A stretch of DNA of 64,000 nucleotides from Phaeoceros laevis (taxonomy: Eukaryota; Anthocerotophyta; Anthocerotopsida; Notothyladales): the NCBI GenBank assembly GCA_049999765.1, contig JBNGIQ010009354.1:1-64000 (forward strand), written 5' to 3'. Every line of letters begins with the position of its first letter. Within the stretch, counting starts at the first letter, position 1. Below are positions 23,337 through 32,539 of the stretch, one piece after another. The notes under the pieces are model-generated. The model worked only from the letters and a program-made list of their open reading frames with translations. It did no database searches and was not told the origin of the DNA. The translations under genes and the position numbers were made by a program.

Positions 23337-24314
23337 TTATGCCTTGTGCCCCCACTCACCGCAATTGTAATAGTTGCCCGGGAATTCAATGAGGCCCAGC
23401 TCCATAGGAGTTGCTCCATTTGACGACTCCCCTGCTGGTTGCCTCCTCGTGGCCCATCCTGACCAATTCCAAGACTTAGTGCCATAGAGCAAGGCTTCAG
23501 TTCTCTCTGCAACCAATATAGCCTCTTGCAAAGTTGCCGGCATCCTGAGCTGCACTTCACGCTTGATGGCATCTTTGAGACCGTCCTTGTACTTATCCAC
23601 CTTTTCGTCCTCTGGCATGTCAGGGATGCTCAAGATTATGTCCAAAAATTCAGAGGTGTAAGTAGCAACAGACCTTCGTTGCGTTGTTCTTTTCAGCTTG
23701 TCCCTGGCCACTAATCTGCTCTCAATGGGCACGAATTGCGCCCTCACACTAGCCAGAAATTCCTCCGGACTGCCAATTGGAGGCACCACTCCTCGTGCCA
23801 CTTGAGCTTCCCTGTGAATCCACCACGTCAGGGCCGCGCCCTTCATGAGCGTTGTGGCCAGTACCACCTGGCTCTCCACCGGGACAGCTCGCAGATACAT
23901 ATACACCCGTACTTGATGCGCCCACTGTTCAATCGCAGCCGGGTCCCTCCGGCCATCATACGGCTCCGGCGCCTTGGCCTTTACCACGCTCGCATGGGCA
24001 GCTGCCACCACGGGGGCCACAACCTGCTGGACGGCGGCCTGCTGCGCCTCAGCTGCATGCTGAGTGGCGGCCTGCTGCTCCGCTGCTGCCTGTGCCATGG
24101 CCGCTTGCTGGGCCACGGCCTATTGCGCTGCCGCCGCCTGCGCACCGGCGGCCTCCCGCTGCTGCTGCACTACCAACTCCAGCTCTGCAATCCTTGCATT
24201 GCGCACCTCCAATAGTCGCAAGGCCTCCGCTATGTCAGCTGGCGGGGGAGTCTGCCCCGCTGCTCCCGCAAAATCACCCATATCCTCACTACTACAACGT
24301 AATCGCTCCTCCAC
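23337..24314 (-). pseudogene. Retrotransposon gag, interrupted by a stop codon
   Basis: Gag forms the particle and binds RNA. The N-terminal part (24314-24120) begins MEERLRCSSEDMGDF and ends in an alanine/glutamine-rich coiled segment at an in-frame TAG near 24120. The same frame continues afterwards (AVAQQAAMAQAAAEQ) into the retrotransposon gag core (AALTWWIHREAQ, FLASVRAQFVP, LKRTTQRRSVATYTSEFL). It ends in a partial CCHC knuckle (YNCGEWGHKA) whose first cysteine is missing and whose last is cut off by a stop. It cannot make full-length Gag. Confidence 0.88.
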
Positions 24315-24589
24315 GCCTTCGCGCCTTCACTCCTTCTCGCGCGTTTTTCACGCCTTCACACGCACAATGCCACAATAAAAATTACACACTCCCCTCCTCG
24401 CGTTGCGCGCCTTGCACCTGGCCAGACCGTCCACCATTTGATGCGCGTCTGCTGGCGTCACCACTTTGCCTAGCGCGCCACCTGCTGTCACACTTCCGTC
24501 CTCGTTAGTGAATGTGCTCCCCAGGGTCTCGGCTCTTGGTAATCGATCACTATTCACCGGTGGGATCGTGCTGCTTCCTTGCAGACTCG

Positions 24590-24601
24590 GCTCTGATACC
24601 A
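24590..24601 (-). other. Primer-binding site for initiator tRNA-Met
   Basis: The minus strand reads TGGTATCAGAGC, the standard plant retrotransposon PBS complementary to the 3' end of initiator tRNA-Met, three bases inside the LTR end. It fixes the orientation of the element. Confidence 0.92.
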
Positions 24602-24604
24602 AAT

Positions 24605-24814
24605 TGTCACGCCTCAAGAAAACCCTGCTCATTAGGGTTTCGTGCCTTTATTATATATATGTGTAAAACTGGCAGTTAAGTAGCTCCTAATTCGACCGCA
24701 CACGTGGCCAATACTTTTGCACCACCTATTAACTAGTCTTTTTCACACTACTATTTGCCGATCTAGCTATCTGGCACCCATAACCTGTTTCACACTACAA
24801 ACCAAACCATGACA
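24605..24814 (-). repeat. 5' LTR of the Ty3/gypsy element, 210 bp
   Basis: It is bounded by the inverted ends TGTCA (24605-24609) and TGACA (24810-24814) and lies next to the PBS, so the borders are firm. It is short for a plant Ty3 LTR. It contains a TATATATAT stretch at about 24652-24660. Its partner is not in the visible sequence. Confidence 0.85.
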
Positions 24815-25649
24815 ATCTAAAAGTATTTGTTGTAGACTTAAACATGTATATTTTTAACCCTTAAAGGCCTAGTAGGGTAGAAACCCCCGAAAGATGATGT
24901 GTAGCTATTACTTCTAGGGATTTGGCTTCTTGGCGGCCACGATCCCATAATGGGCTAGTTTGGTCCAGTTTTGTTTTCTAGCTCATTTTTAACGTGGTTG
25001 TTGACCTCAATATATATATTTATGTACACAATCAAGATAGAACGTGTAGACCGTTTTTAAGGATATAGTTTATTCTTCGTTATTTGTTGCTTAAAAAAAA
25101 AAAAGCTCCACAAAGTTACCAAGATAGCCAGACTAGCCATTATATAGCCATTAGACTAGTCTCGCTATTGTTTTTGAGAAACAGAGGTAAGGCATTGCAC
25201 GTTAGTCTCGCTATTTTTGAGAAAGAGGTCAGGGCCCGCAATGGCTACCGCTGGAACCATGCCCATGCTGCCTTACTAACGTTTGAGCCCACTTCACAGC
25301 CATCTCTAGAACAGTTCAATCCTAATCAAGCTGCTGCAATGTTTTTGCATGGTTTCAGGCTGACCTCATGGAGCTGGTTCAACAAGCAGTTCGTATATCT
25401 ACCACCCCTGCCAAGAATCCAGGTGCGATTTCAGGCTGCACCCATATACAGAAAAGCTCTTGGACGGAAAAACAAGCACTTGGTGCCATTTGCAACAAGC
25501 TTAAGCAACTGTACATATCACTTTGTTGACAGGAATGCCCAGACGTTTCTGCCAAAAGCAATCGATAGCGCACTTTTGTGCACTACCTACTGGTCGGTGG
25601 GTTCTAAAAATGAGCTTAGGGTCTGCCTTCACAAACTTATCACCAGCAA
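24815..25649. other. AT-rich intergenic DNA with a doubtful open frame
   Basis: AT-rich flank of the LTR. A plus-strand frame is open from about 25084 to 25653 and includes FNPNQAAAMFLHGFRLTSWS, but it starts in a poly-A run on a non-ATG codon and shows no known domain. It may be a gene relic. I do not call it a gene. Confidence 0.4.
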
Positions 25650-26564
25650 TTAACAAGATGCCAGTGTCTTTTCAAGAAGGGCTCGGAGCTTCTTGTCAGT
25701 ATCTTCCGTCGGTTTCTGCTGCTGTTTGATAAACTGGGTCCTTGTGGCAATGCGTTCACACATATCAAGTGCCAAGGTCGGACTCTTCTGCTTCAACTTA
25801 CAGTAGTTGAGCGAGGTCAGGAACTTGGCATGGTACGAAGCCGTCTCTGCAGCACCAATGATCTGGCTAATGACAGCCTCCTTGACTGCTTGCAAGCCAT
25901 ACTTGTCCGCAATCCTGAATAAAGAGACAGCACAATCACAGGTTTCTTCAAACTGCTCCTTGCTACTAGCACTTGATGCATGACCTCGCTGCAACTGAGG
26001 CACGAGTTGGGTAAGAATATGCTCCATACACTCCAACTCCAGTTCTTTCACAGCATATTTCACAGCCAAATCAAGCAACTCCTCCCAATTGGCCTTCATA
26101 CACTCCTCTTCCACTTGAGCTGTGTAGATGAAATGACGAAAGGCCTCCAAAGACCCTGATGAGCAGCTGTCTTTCAACTCAACCACTCCCGTGCTCTGCT
26201 CCTTCATGTCCGAGGTGAGCATGGCCCTGAAAACTGGTGACTTGCCAGCCAAGATGGTCCTATTGGCTGCAACAGCACAACACCCGTCACCTGCCTTGAG
26301 CCACAAATCTGCTATTGGAGAATCAAACAACTGAGCATCCCACTTTAGCAAAAAGTTCACTTTCTTCTCTAAACGCCTGATCTGGTCACTAAACTTCCCT
26401 ATAATAGCACCAAACGTAGTCAACATTTTCTTATCGTGCTCGTGCCGAAGCTTTTGCATAGTAATTCCATTGCAAACAGTGCAGAAGTTTGCCCTGAATT
26501 GCCGACACCTGCTGCACATCTCATGCTCATGCTCATCCTCATCATGATCAGCCATTGCATACAT
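25650..26564 (-). CDS. BTB/POZ-domain protein with N-terminal cysteine pairs
   Basis: BTB proteins often act as substrate adaptors of CUL3 ubiquitin ligases. This single-exon 304-residue frame has a Cys-rich head (CSRCRQFRANFCTVC, residues ~17-31), a helical stretch (KFSDQIRRLEKKVNFLLKW), a BTB core at about 85-190 (DLWLKAGDGCCAVAANRTIL, AGKSPVFRAMLTSDM, ELLDLAVKYAVKELELECME) and a C-terminal helical BACK-like region. Two ATGs are available (MYAMAD); the second may be used. The CxxC pairs could bind zinc. A broken paralogue at 43352-44308 keeps the same head, so the domain pairing is a family trait. Function and partner are not known. Confidence 0.85.
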   Translation of the reverse strand: MYAMADHDEDEHEHEMCSRCRQFRANFCTVCNGITMQKLRHEHDKKMLTTFGAIIGKFSDQIRRLEKKVNFLLKWDAQLFDSPIADLWLKAGDGCCAVAANRTILAGKSPVFRAMLTSDMKEQSTGVVELKDSCSSGSLEAFRHFIYTAQVEEECMKANWEELLDLAVKYAVKELELECMEHILTQLVPQLQRGHASSASSKEQFEETCDCAVSLFRIADKYGLQAVKEAVISQIIGAAETASYHAKFLTSLNYCKLKQKSPTLALDMCERIATRTQFIKQQQKPTEDTDKKLRALLEKTLASC

Positions 26565-27289
26565 ATACTAGAGGAGCTCGCCGTTGAAACCCACCACCAC
26601 AATCTCAGGTCTCCAGTGAAGAATGTATGAAGATATCTTCCTTATATAGTCGTGCCGAAGACTGTTGCGGCAGCACGGGATTCGAACACTGGCTTGATGC
26701 TGAGCCCTTTTCTTAGACTCAGTTATGTGTGAGTGAGCCTAACTAGCAGTTTGTTGTATAGAGGCATGGCAGGCTGAGTCACCCCGGCAGTAGTTATCCG
26801 GTCAGAGCCTCAGAGGGCGTCCATACTTAACCGAGATCTTGGCGTTTCCCAACTTTTGCTGGAGGCTGGAGGCCAGAGGCTGTTCTTTGGGCGCTCGTCA
26901 TGGAAGAAGGATAGTGGCAGAAAGCTTAGCTGTTGTGTTACGAAGGTTTTAGGAAGAATCTTGGAGCATGTTGTGTTGGTTTTGGTTTTATGGGCAAACA
27001 ATGGCGGCATGCATGTATGTGGGCCCTCGGGCCATGAATACCTAGACCGATGATGATCGCTTAGTGTGTGTCCAGGGGTCAGCATTGCGTAATTAAGCTG
27101 TTCAGACAACAAGCTGGTCACGTGGGCTCGGCGGTGAAGCCTCAAATCGCCATTCTTAGGCTAGCCGGAGTCATCTGCTTGGAAAACCTTTTCTCACACG
27201 GCAAGAGTTGGCATAAAGCCTGGGAACGGGGTCAGGGCGAAACAGAAGAATCCATCTCAAAGCCCTGAATTAGAGCTGGTGCCCGGGCA
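26565..27289. other. Intergenic
   Basis: Upstream flank of the BTB gene. A short gggattcgaac motif at about 26669-26679 resembles a reversed tRNA T-arm but has no matching tRNA body. Nothing else recognised. Confidence 0.45.
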
Positions 27290-28590
27290 TTCCAGTTACG
27301 AGGGTGTAAGAGAAGAATCTATCCACCGGAGCCCGATCACAATCTGAAAGGTGGTGTCTGGACCGGTTGCCTTGGGCTGGAGTGGTGCTTTTGGCTGACC
27401 TGCCCCTGCCCTTGACAAGACCATGAAAAAGTACCGAGTCCAATTCGGCATATATAGGCATAAAATCGTAAACTGGCAAGAGCTGTATATTGAGAAACAA
27501 GGGCACATAACGCTGGTCAAGACTCTGTGTCTTGACCACTAGCTGCTGAGCACTGCGCATGCAGCTCCAGTAGTGCCTGGTGTCCCTGTGTTCTCTTGCA
27601 ACTGCATTTGAGAAAACAACGGTTGTTGCTGTTGTAAAGATTTTGTCTGGCTACTTGGTTGCAACAGTTGCTTGCGGTTGCTGCATTGCATTCGATGGAG
27701 CTGCACTTGACCTGACAACCTGAGTTCTCTTCTACGTCAGCATAGTAAAAGGTCGCGCATGTCCTCGAAGTACCGGTCAACTTTTCATCTTTTGGAAGAT
27801 CATTCATGATCATGTATAATAGTATATAGAGCTCAAAATCCAGTGCACGGTGAAATGTCTGGAGCGATGGGTCAGAGTAGTGATTAAGGTGACGACAGAG
27901 TTTAGGGTTGAGGATTTCTGAGCCCAACAACAGCCTATGTCTCATCAGTTACAGGAGCAACAGCCCTCAGAGCAGCAGTTTCCAGCTCAGCTAGTTGAGG
28001 GCGGGGCATGCCAGCAGAGGCGAAGGATCTCAAAATGGTGCTGCCAAAGCCAGATCAACATCAGTTGCTTCAGAGGCAACTTCAGCAGCAGCAAGTTCCA
28101 CCCAAAGATAACGCCCCACATATGGTTTCGTCTACTCAGATTCTACAAGCTCCGTCTCCCCACATATCTCAGCAACAGTAACCTCAGGTTGACCAGCATT
28201 TGAAGCATTGGAACACCATCTCTGGATATTTCAGAGGTTGCATATGCAACCTCCCATTATGGGAGATGCATCGCCCATTCAAGCTGCACCACTTCCGTTT
28301 CGAACACCTCCTACTCGGCTTCTCCACCTGCAGATTGTTTTCATATGAACTGGACGGTGCCTCCATCCGCCCTGTCGTCATCCTCACGCGCTTTTCTAGC
28401 TGCTGGAGGTGCACTAGCAGTCCTTCCAGCAACACCAAGTACGTCGGCATCACCTCTAATAGGCAGTAAGATAGTAGAGCAGGAACTGATGGACGTCAAC
28501 CATGCCCTCATAGATACCATTTTTGAAGTGAGTGAAAGAGGTACAGAGGAGGCTGCAGTTGAAGTTCAACTGTCTCCCCCACTATGATGG
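27290..28590. pseudogene. MED15-derived mosaic pseudogene
   Basis: Pieces of MED15 occur here in mixed orientation. Minus-strand pieces at 27290-27760 match the intron and exon around the KIX domain and the glutamine-rich 3' part. Plus-strand pieces follow from about 27825: a KIX-exon remnant (tgtctggagcgatgggtcag), glutamine-rich sequence (27937-28200), then an open stretch ending in VEQELMDVNHALIDTIFEVS, which resembles the C-terminal block of plant MED15 (consensus-like E-I-N-x-x-L-I-D-T-V-V-E-I). That last block is the only part of the MED15 extreme C-terminus in the window. Frames are broken throughout, so this is debris. Confidence 0.7.
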
Positions 28591-28609
28591 GAGCTGCCTC
28601 CTCTATCAT

Positions 28610-28690
28610 TGGAACTGCCTCTACCTTGACTGCTCCCAAGGTAGACTGCTCCCATAATGAGAGCAGTCAAGGTAGAGAAGGCCAGTTCCA
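28610..28690. repeat. Short imperfect inverted repeat
   Basis: tggaactgcctctaccttga at 28610 with its continuation to 28635 is inverted at 28661-28690 with a 4-base difference, around a 25-bp spacer that itself repeats part of the arm. It is a hairpin of unknown role between the MED15 debris and the kinase relic. Confidence 0.7.
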
Positions 28691-29015
28691 TGGCCTGTTT
28701 GCCGGGGCCTTGGATCCAAGGCAAACAGAAGCTCTGACTTTTTGCAGAGGAGGTGGCTCTGTTGCAGCAAGTCCATCACCGAAACCTGCATCTCATATGG
28801 TGAATCTCATGCATGTTAGAGGTTCCAGGCAAGAATGGCGGAATGAAGCCTGTCTAAGAGACTTCTGTTGGGAAGACGGAAACAACACAACTCAAAGAAG
28901 GATGTAGCTGCGCATGCAGATTGGTCAAAGAGAAAATTTACATCATACCTCCGTCTATGCACAGTCCGATATCGGATATCTGCACAGGGCGATATCTATG
29001 CACAGTTCGATATCC

Positions 29016-29510
29016 ATATGGCTGTCCGGATGAAGATAGGGTACCAGGTGGCTTGTGCTCTGGATTACCTGCACCACGGGACCAGCCCGCCCACTGTACA
29101 GACACGGCCAACTTGAAGCTTGCTGGTTTCGGGTTGTCAAAGGCTGCCCCTGCAGATGCCACAGTGTCACACTTTTTTTCTGTCCACACAGCTGTTGCTA
29201 AGGGCTCCTTGGGTTATTTGGAACCGCAATACGTAAGGTCCGGGCTCTGCTCATCCAAGAGTGATGTTTACAGCTATGGGGTGGAGGTGTTAACGTTGGA
29301 GCTCATTACAGGTCACCGAGCCATCAAGGATGGCGACCTTCTCTGAGTGGGCACTGGAACACTTAAGCTTGCAGGACAAGAGTGGTGTCTATGACAGAAT
29401 TGACCTGCACGTAGGAGGGGAGTGCAATGCTGCCGATCGGTTCATTCTACTGGATTTGGTGAAGATGTGTCTGCAGGACGTCTGATGCCCAGAGTAGGCC
29501 GAGAATGCAG
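29016..29510 (+). pseudogene. Receptor-like kinase C-lobe fragment
   Basis: A plant RLK kinase domain lies here in pieces. One frame gives [16 protein letters not shown]. After a small indel the next frame gives [17 protein letters not shown] and [20 protein letters not shown], then [21 protein letters not shown] second frameshift near 29345 moves to WALEHLSLQDKSGVYDRIDL. The catalytic HRD loop is damaged at the first indel, and the DFG motif reads G-F-G. There is no N-lobe, membrane segment or ectodomain nearby. It is a decayed fragment. Confidence 0.85.
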
Positions 29511-30109
29511 CAGGCACTCTTCTGCTTCCTGAATGAGCGTGATTTCGGTGGAGTTTCACGGACAGCTACACCTCCTGAGGCACATAAGAACAGCTTGCTG
29601 ACCCACTGGGATCAGCAGGACGATGTGCCATTCACGAAAAGTTTCACTGCCGAACATTCGAAGTCCAGTAGTGATAGCACGTTCTACCAGCGAGGCTCAG
29701 CGCTAACACCCAGTGCTCCAGAGAAGCCATGCCCTTTTGGATGCACCAACTTGCCCTTGTTTCATTTGCTATCACCCTTTTGGCCATGGTGCTTCTTCGA
29801 TCTACTCCAGAAGTTTTGCTCGCCGCGCTGCTAACAGATCCTCATACTGAAGAATGAGTTCTCTGCTCCAAGAGCGCTTTTTGCAACCAGGTCTCAAGCT
29901 TCGGCTGGACATACTCCCAGATTCAAACAAGGCGGACGAAAAATAGATAGATGTAGCTGTTAGCAAAAGCAACCAACACTTGCGGTTGTGCCCCTGTCCA
30001 GGAAGTCGCGTTAGAAATGAGAGATTCCGCAAGCCAAATTACAATGCAGATAAGTAAGGTTTAAAAGCTAATGCTACATCCAATTTGGTTTAGTTTGGGT
30101 CCCTGGTGG
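29511..30109. other. Intergenic, U2 3' flank
   Basis: Mixed sequence with one plus-strand frame (to 29834) that lacks a domain and may be the tail of the kinase relic. No gene recognised. Confidence 0.4.
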
Positions 30110-30110
30110 G

Positions 30111-30309
30111 GGTAGGCTGCGCCTAGCAGTGGAGGTAGTGCAATACCAAAGCGACGCCCACAGGACCGAGGTAGCAAGCTACCCCCTTGGTACTGCGACC
30201 CGAGAGAAATTAGGTTAATATCAAGTGGATCGATGATCCACGTATCAGATATTAAACTGATAAGAACAGATACTACACTTGATTTTAGCCAAAAGGCCGA
30301 GAAAGGTAT
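30111..30309 (-). ncRNA. U2: U2 spliceosomal snRNA
   Basis: U2 pairs with the intron branch site in the major spliceosome. On the minus strand the RNA starts ATACCTTTCTCGGCCTTTTG, the conserved U2 5' end, and includes the branch-recognition segment GTGTAGTATCTGTTC and stem-loop IIa (TTATCAGTTTAATATCTGAT). The length of about 196-199 nt fits plant U2. Two features are odd: GGCTAAAATCAAG replaces the usual GGCTAAGATCAAG near position 26, and the Sm-site region reads CTAATTTCTCTCGG, not an uninterrupted run of T. Upstream promoter elements are present, so it may be expressed, or it may be a variant or recent pseudogene. Confidence 0.93.
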
Positions 30310-30333
30310 GCCATTAACATGTACAGACCCAAA

Positions 30334-30342
30334 ACTTATTCC
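30334..30342 (-). promoter_or_regulatory. TATA-like element of the U2 gene
   Basis: The minus strand reads AATAAGTTT, about 25-33 bp upstream of the U2 5' end, the position expected of the TATA box of Pol II-transcribed plant snRNA genes. Confidence 0.5.
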
Positions 30343-30370
30343 CTATGTCGGAGCAGCTACACTCCCCACG

Positions 30371-30381
30371 CAATGTGGGGT
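30371..30381 (-). promoter_or_regulatory. Upstream sequence element (USE) of the U2 gene
   Basis: The minus strand reads ACCCCACATTG, matching 9 of 11 positions of the plant snRNA USE consensus RTCCCACATCG, about 70 bp upstream of the RNA start and about 30 bp from the TATA-like element. That spacing is typical of plant Pol II snRNA genes. Confidence 0.7.
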
Positions 30382-30519
30382 AATTTTTTACACCACAGCC
30401 ACTTCATGACCCCAGGATGGGAAATTGTCCATAGGTACCACCGCGCAACAGCCACGGTGGCTACGAAGTAGCAGTAGTGTAGACCTCACCCTCGTTGCAG
30501 GCTCGACCGAGGCCCTCAG

Positions 30520-30800
30520 AACCTTGCATAATGGATCAGTTTTGGCCCTTCAGCAGCAACATCAACAGCAGCTGCAGCAGCAACATCGATTGTAAGCCCA
30601 ACAACAGCCTATGTCTAATCAGTTACAGCAGCAACATCAATTGTAAGCCCAACAACAGCCTATGTCTAATCAGTTACAGGATCAACAGCTCTGACAGCAG
30701 CAGTTTCCAGCTCAGCAAGTTCAGGGCGGGGCAGCAGACGCGAAGGATCTCAAAATGCTGCAACCAAAGCAATATCAACATCAGTTACTTCAGACGCTGC
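30520..30800 (+). pseudogene. MED15 glutamine-rich fragment
   Basis: The sequence repeats the block found at 27937-28100 (cccaacaacagcctatgtct, gttacag, gatctcaaaatgctgcaacc) and itself holds two copies of a ~50-bp unit at about 30590-30680. It has stops in the MED15 frame. Another scattered piece of the gene. Confidence 0.7.
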
Positions 30801-30809
30801 CCCCTCCAC

Positions 30810-31755
30810 AGTTCTAACACCAATAGAGAGACACCTGTCCCCGGAGGTGGCCACAGCGTGACGATTCCCATGTGCGAGTCGGAAAAACACGATAATTTGC
30901 TTCTTACTAGAGTCTTAGACTACTACTACTGCCAAGGTTGGTCAGTCCGCGTAATTTGTGAGAGGATAATTGGGCTGAAGCCAGCCATTTGTGCCCACCT
31001 CCGGGGACAAGGATGGTGGTTTCTAAGTTCAACAGCCACCAGGAAGCTTCCGCATACGTGGTGGACCACGTTCAGCGGCACTGACGGACTTGGCTACGTG
31101 AGGTGGGTGATGGCCCAGCCAGGATCCTCACGCCATGAATATAAGCATTTGAGCAAGATGGGGGACTGTGAGTTGACGGAGAGCGCTCTTATCAGGTGCA
31201 CCATGGCCATTTTGGCCCTGTCTGCGCACAGCGAAGGGAGAGGGTGCAGGTTGCGGTCGGGACACTGTCTTTCGATGGCCATGGTCGTGAAAAGTTGGAT
31301 AATGTAGGGATACAGCAGTACTCCCAGCTTGCGAATGACACTATGGTTGTCAGCTTGCGATATTTGATGAGCCAAGCAGGCGGAGAGGGTCTCAAGACAT
31401 GGAGGAGTCGTGTTGTTTACTACCACTTCATCAAGAAGTCACGGGAGCAGGTGGATTCGAATCAGCCCCCAATTTGGGAGTGATGGACCTCTACCTCTGG
31501 CTACATACACGCATGAATGGACGTTGGGGCTGTGATGCATGCCTTCTGAACCAGTTTCCAGACGGAGTCATTTGTGGGAGCCCAGCAATCAAGATTTGAT
31601 TATTTGCATAGCAGGATTGCTGCAGATGGCAACGCCGTGCGACCTTGGCTACCTAGTTCCGGACCAAGATTGTCGAGCGGACTCTGTTTCCCAAGCCTCA
31701 TACTGTATGTCTACCTCTACCGCTATCTGGAGTGCTGCTCCTTGGTTGTTCCATT
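30810..31755. other. Intergenic or relic sequence
   Basis: Several frames of 80-110 codons overlap on both strands, including one at 31196-31483, but none shows a recognisable domain. No gene called. Confidence 0.4.
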
Positions 31756-31769
31756 TTACCGTGCAGTTT

Positions 31770-32075
31770 TGGAATCCTCTCCAAAGGTTTTAGGGGGTGA
31801 GGAAGCACCCTTGGGGTAGATGGACTGCTGGGATCCAGGACCCAGCAGGTTGCAAGCGCAGGATCTGGCTGGGCACATTGGACTCGCCGGTGGATGCAGC
31901 CAGAGCTTATGATGTGGCTGCTGTTTACATTCGAGGTGAGAAGGTGCGCACCAATTTTGCTATGCCCCTCACCCCTATCGATGTGCAGGAGAGCTCTGAC
32001 CGCAACGTTCACTTGACCATCGGCAAGATATTGGAAGGGCTGAGAAGCGGTGGGGTGAGTAGCTCTTTGCTATGA
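31770..32075 (+). pseudogene. AP2/ERF DNA-binding domain pseudogene
   Basis: AP2/ERF proteins are plant transcription factors. The frame gives GVRKHPWGRWTAGIQDPAG, then RIWLGTLDSPVDAARAYDVA and IRGEKVRTNF, an almost complete AP2 domain with the WLG and AARAYD elements. The codon before GVRK is TAG where the family has Arg (Y/F-R-G-V-R), and the only downstream Met-like start is a GTG. The tail (RSGGVSSSLL) ends at 32075. I infer a nonsense-mutated fragment. It could be an exon if an unseen splice skips the TAG, but no good acceptor is apparent. Confidence 0.75.
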
Positions 32076-32539
32076 GATCGTTCAAGAGGTCAGGGCAGTG
32101 TTGCTAGCACGGTTGGACTCGGACCTGGCCTGTCACATCAGCCAATGTGAAGGAGGAATCTCTTTTTCTGTTTGGGAGGACCTCATGTCTGAACTTTGTG
32201 CTTGAACTTTGGCGAACTTGCCGTTGCCGTCCCTAAATGGGAAACCGAAGAGAGAGCAGTGTGCCAGATGCACTGTTCTGACCTCTTGAACTTTTTTCGC
32301 TTGTTTTGTTTTCAAAGTAGCTGCCCTGGCTTCGGCTTTGAACTACCAAACTGCAATCTATGCTTACGTTTTCTGGACTGTTCAGCTTGCAAACTTGCAT
32401 ATGCTGCTGTAGCTGGCCACCTTCTCCATCTTTCTACTCCCATGGAGTGCTGAAGGGGACGATGGTGACTTTTGATAGCATCAAACTCCTTTGGAAATAA
32501 GCAGATTTGGTCAAAGTCTGCTGACGTAACGTATCACGG

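Larger units (their letters stand above)
19961..24814 (-). mobile_element. Ty3/gypsy LTR retrotransposon, degenerate
   Basis: Reading on the minus strand, the order is LTR (24814-24605), tRNA primer site, gag, protease, reverse transcriptase, RNase H and integrase, ending at the gap. This PR-RT-RH-IN order defines the Ty3/gypsy (Metaviridae-like) class. The GPY/F-like module after the integrase core (ADRWIGPFRIMARVGAVAY) is of the kind found in plant chromoviruses; any chromodomain would be in the gap. Several lesions make it non-autonomous: a TAG inside gag, an incomplete zinc knuckle, frame breaks between gag, protease and RT, and a changed integrase residue. The second LTR and the target-site duplication cannot be seen. 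Confidence 0.93.

Noticed and set aside
25084-25653. 189-codon plus-strand frame between LTR and BTB gene
   Set aside because: It starts on a non-ATG codon within a poly-A run, overlaps the BTB stop region and has no recognisable domain.
26650-26740. Possible tRNA on the minus strand because of a GGTTCGAATCC-like T-arm
   Set aside because: No acceptor stem, D-arm or anticodon stem can be paired with it.
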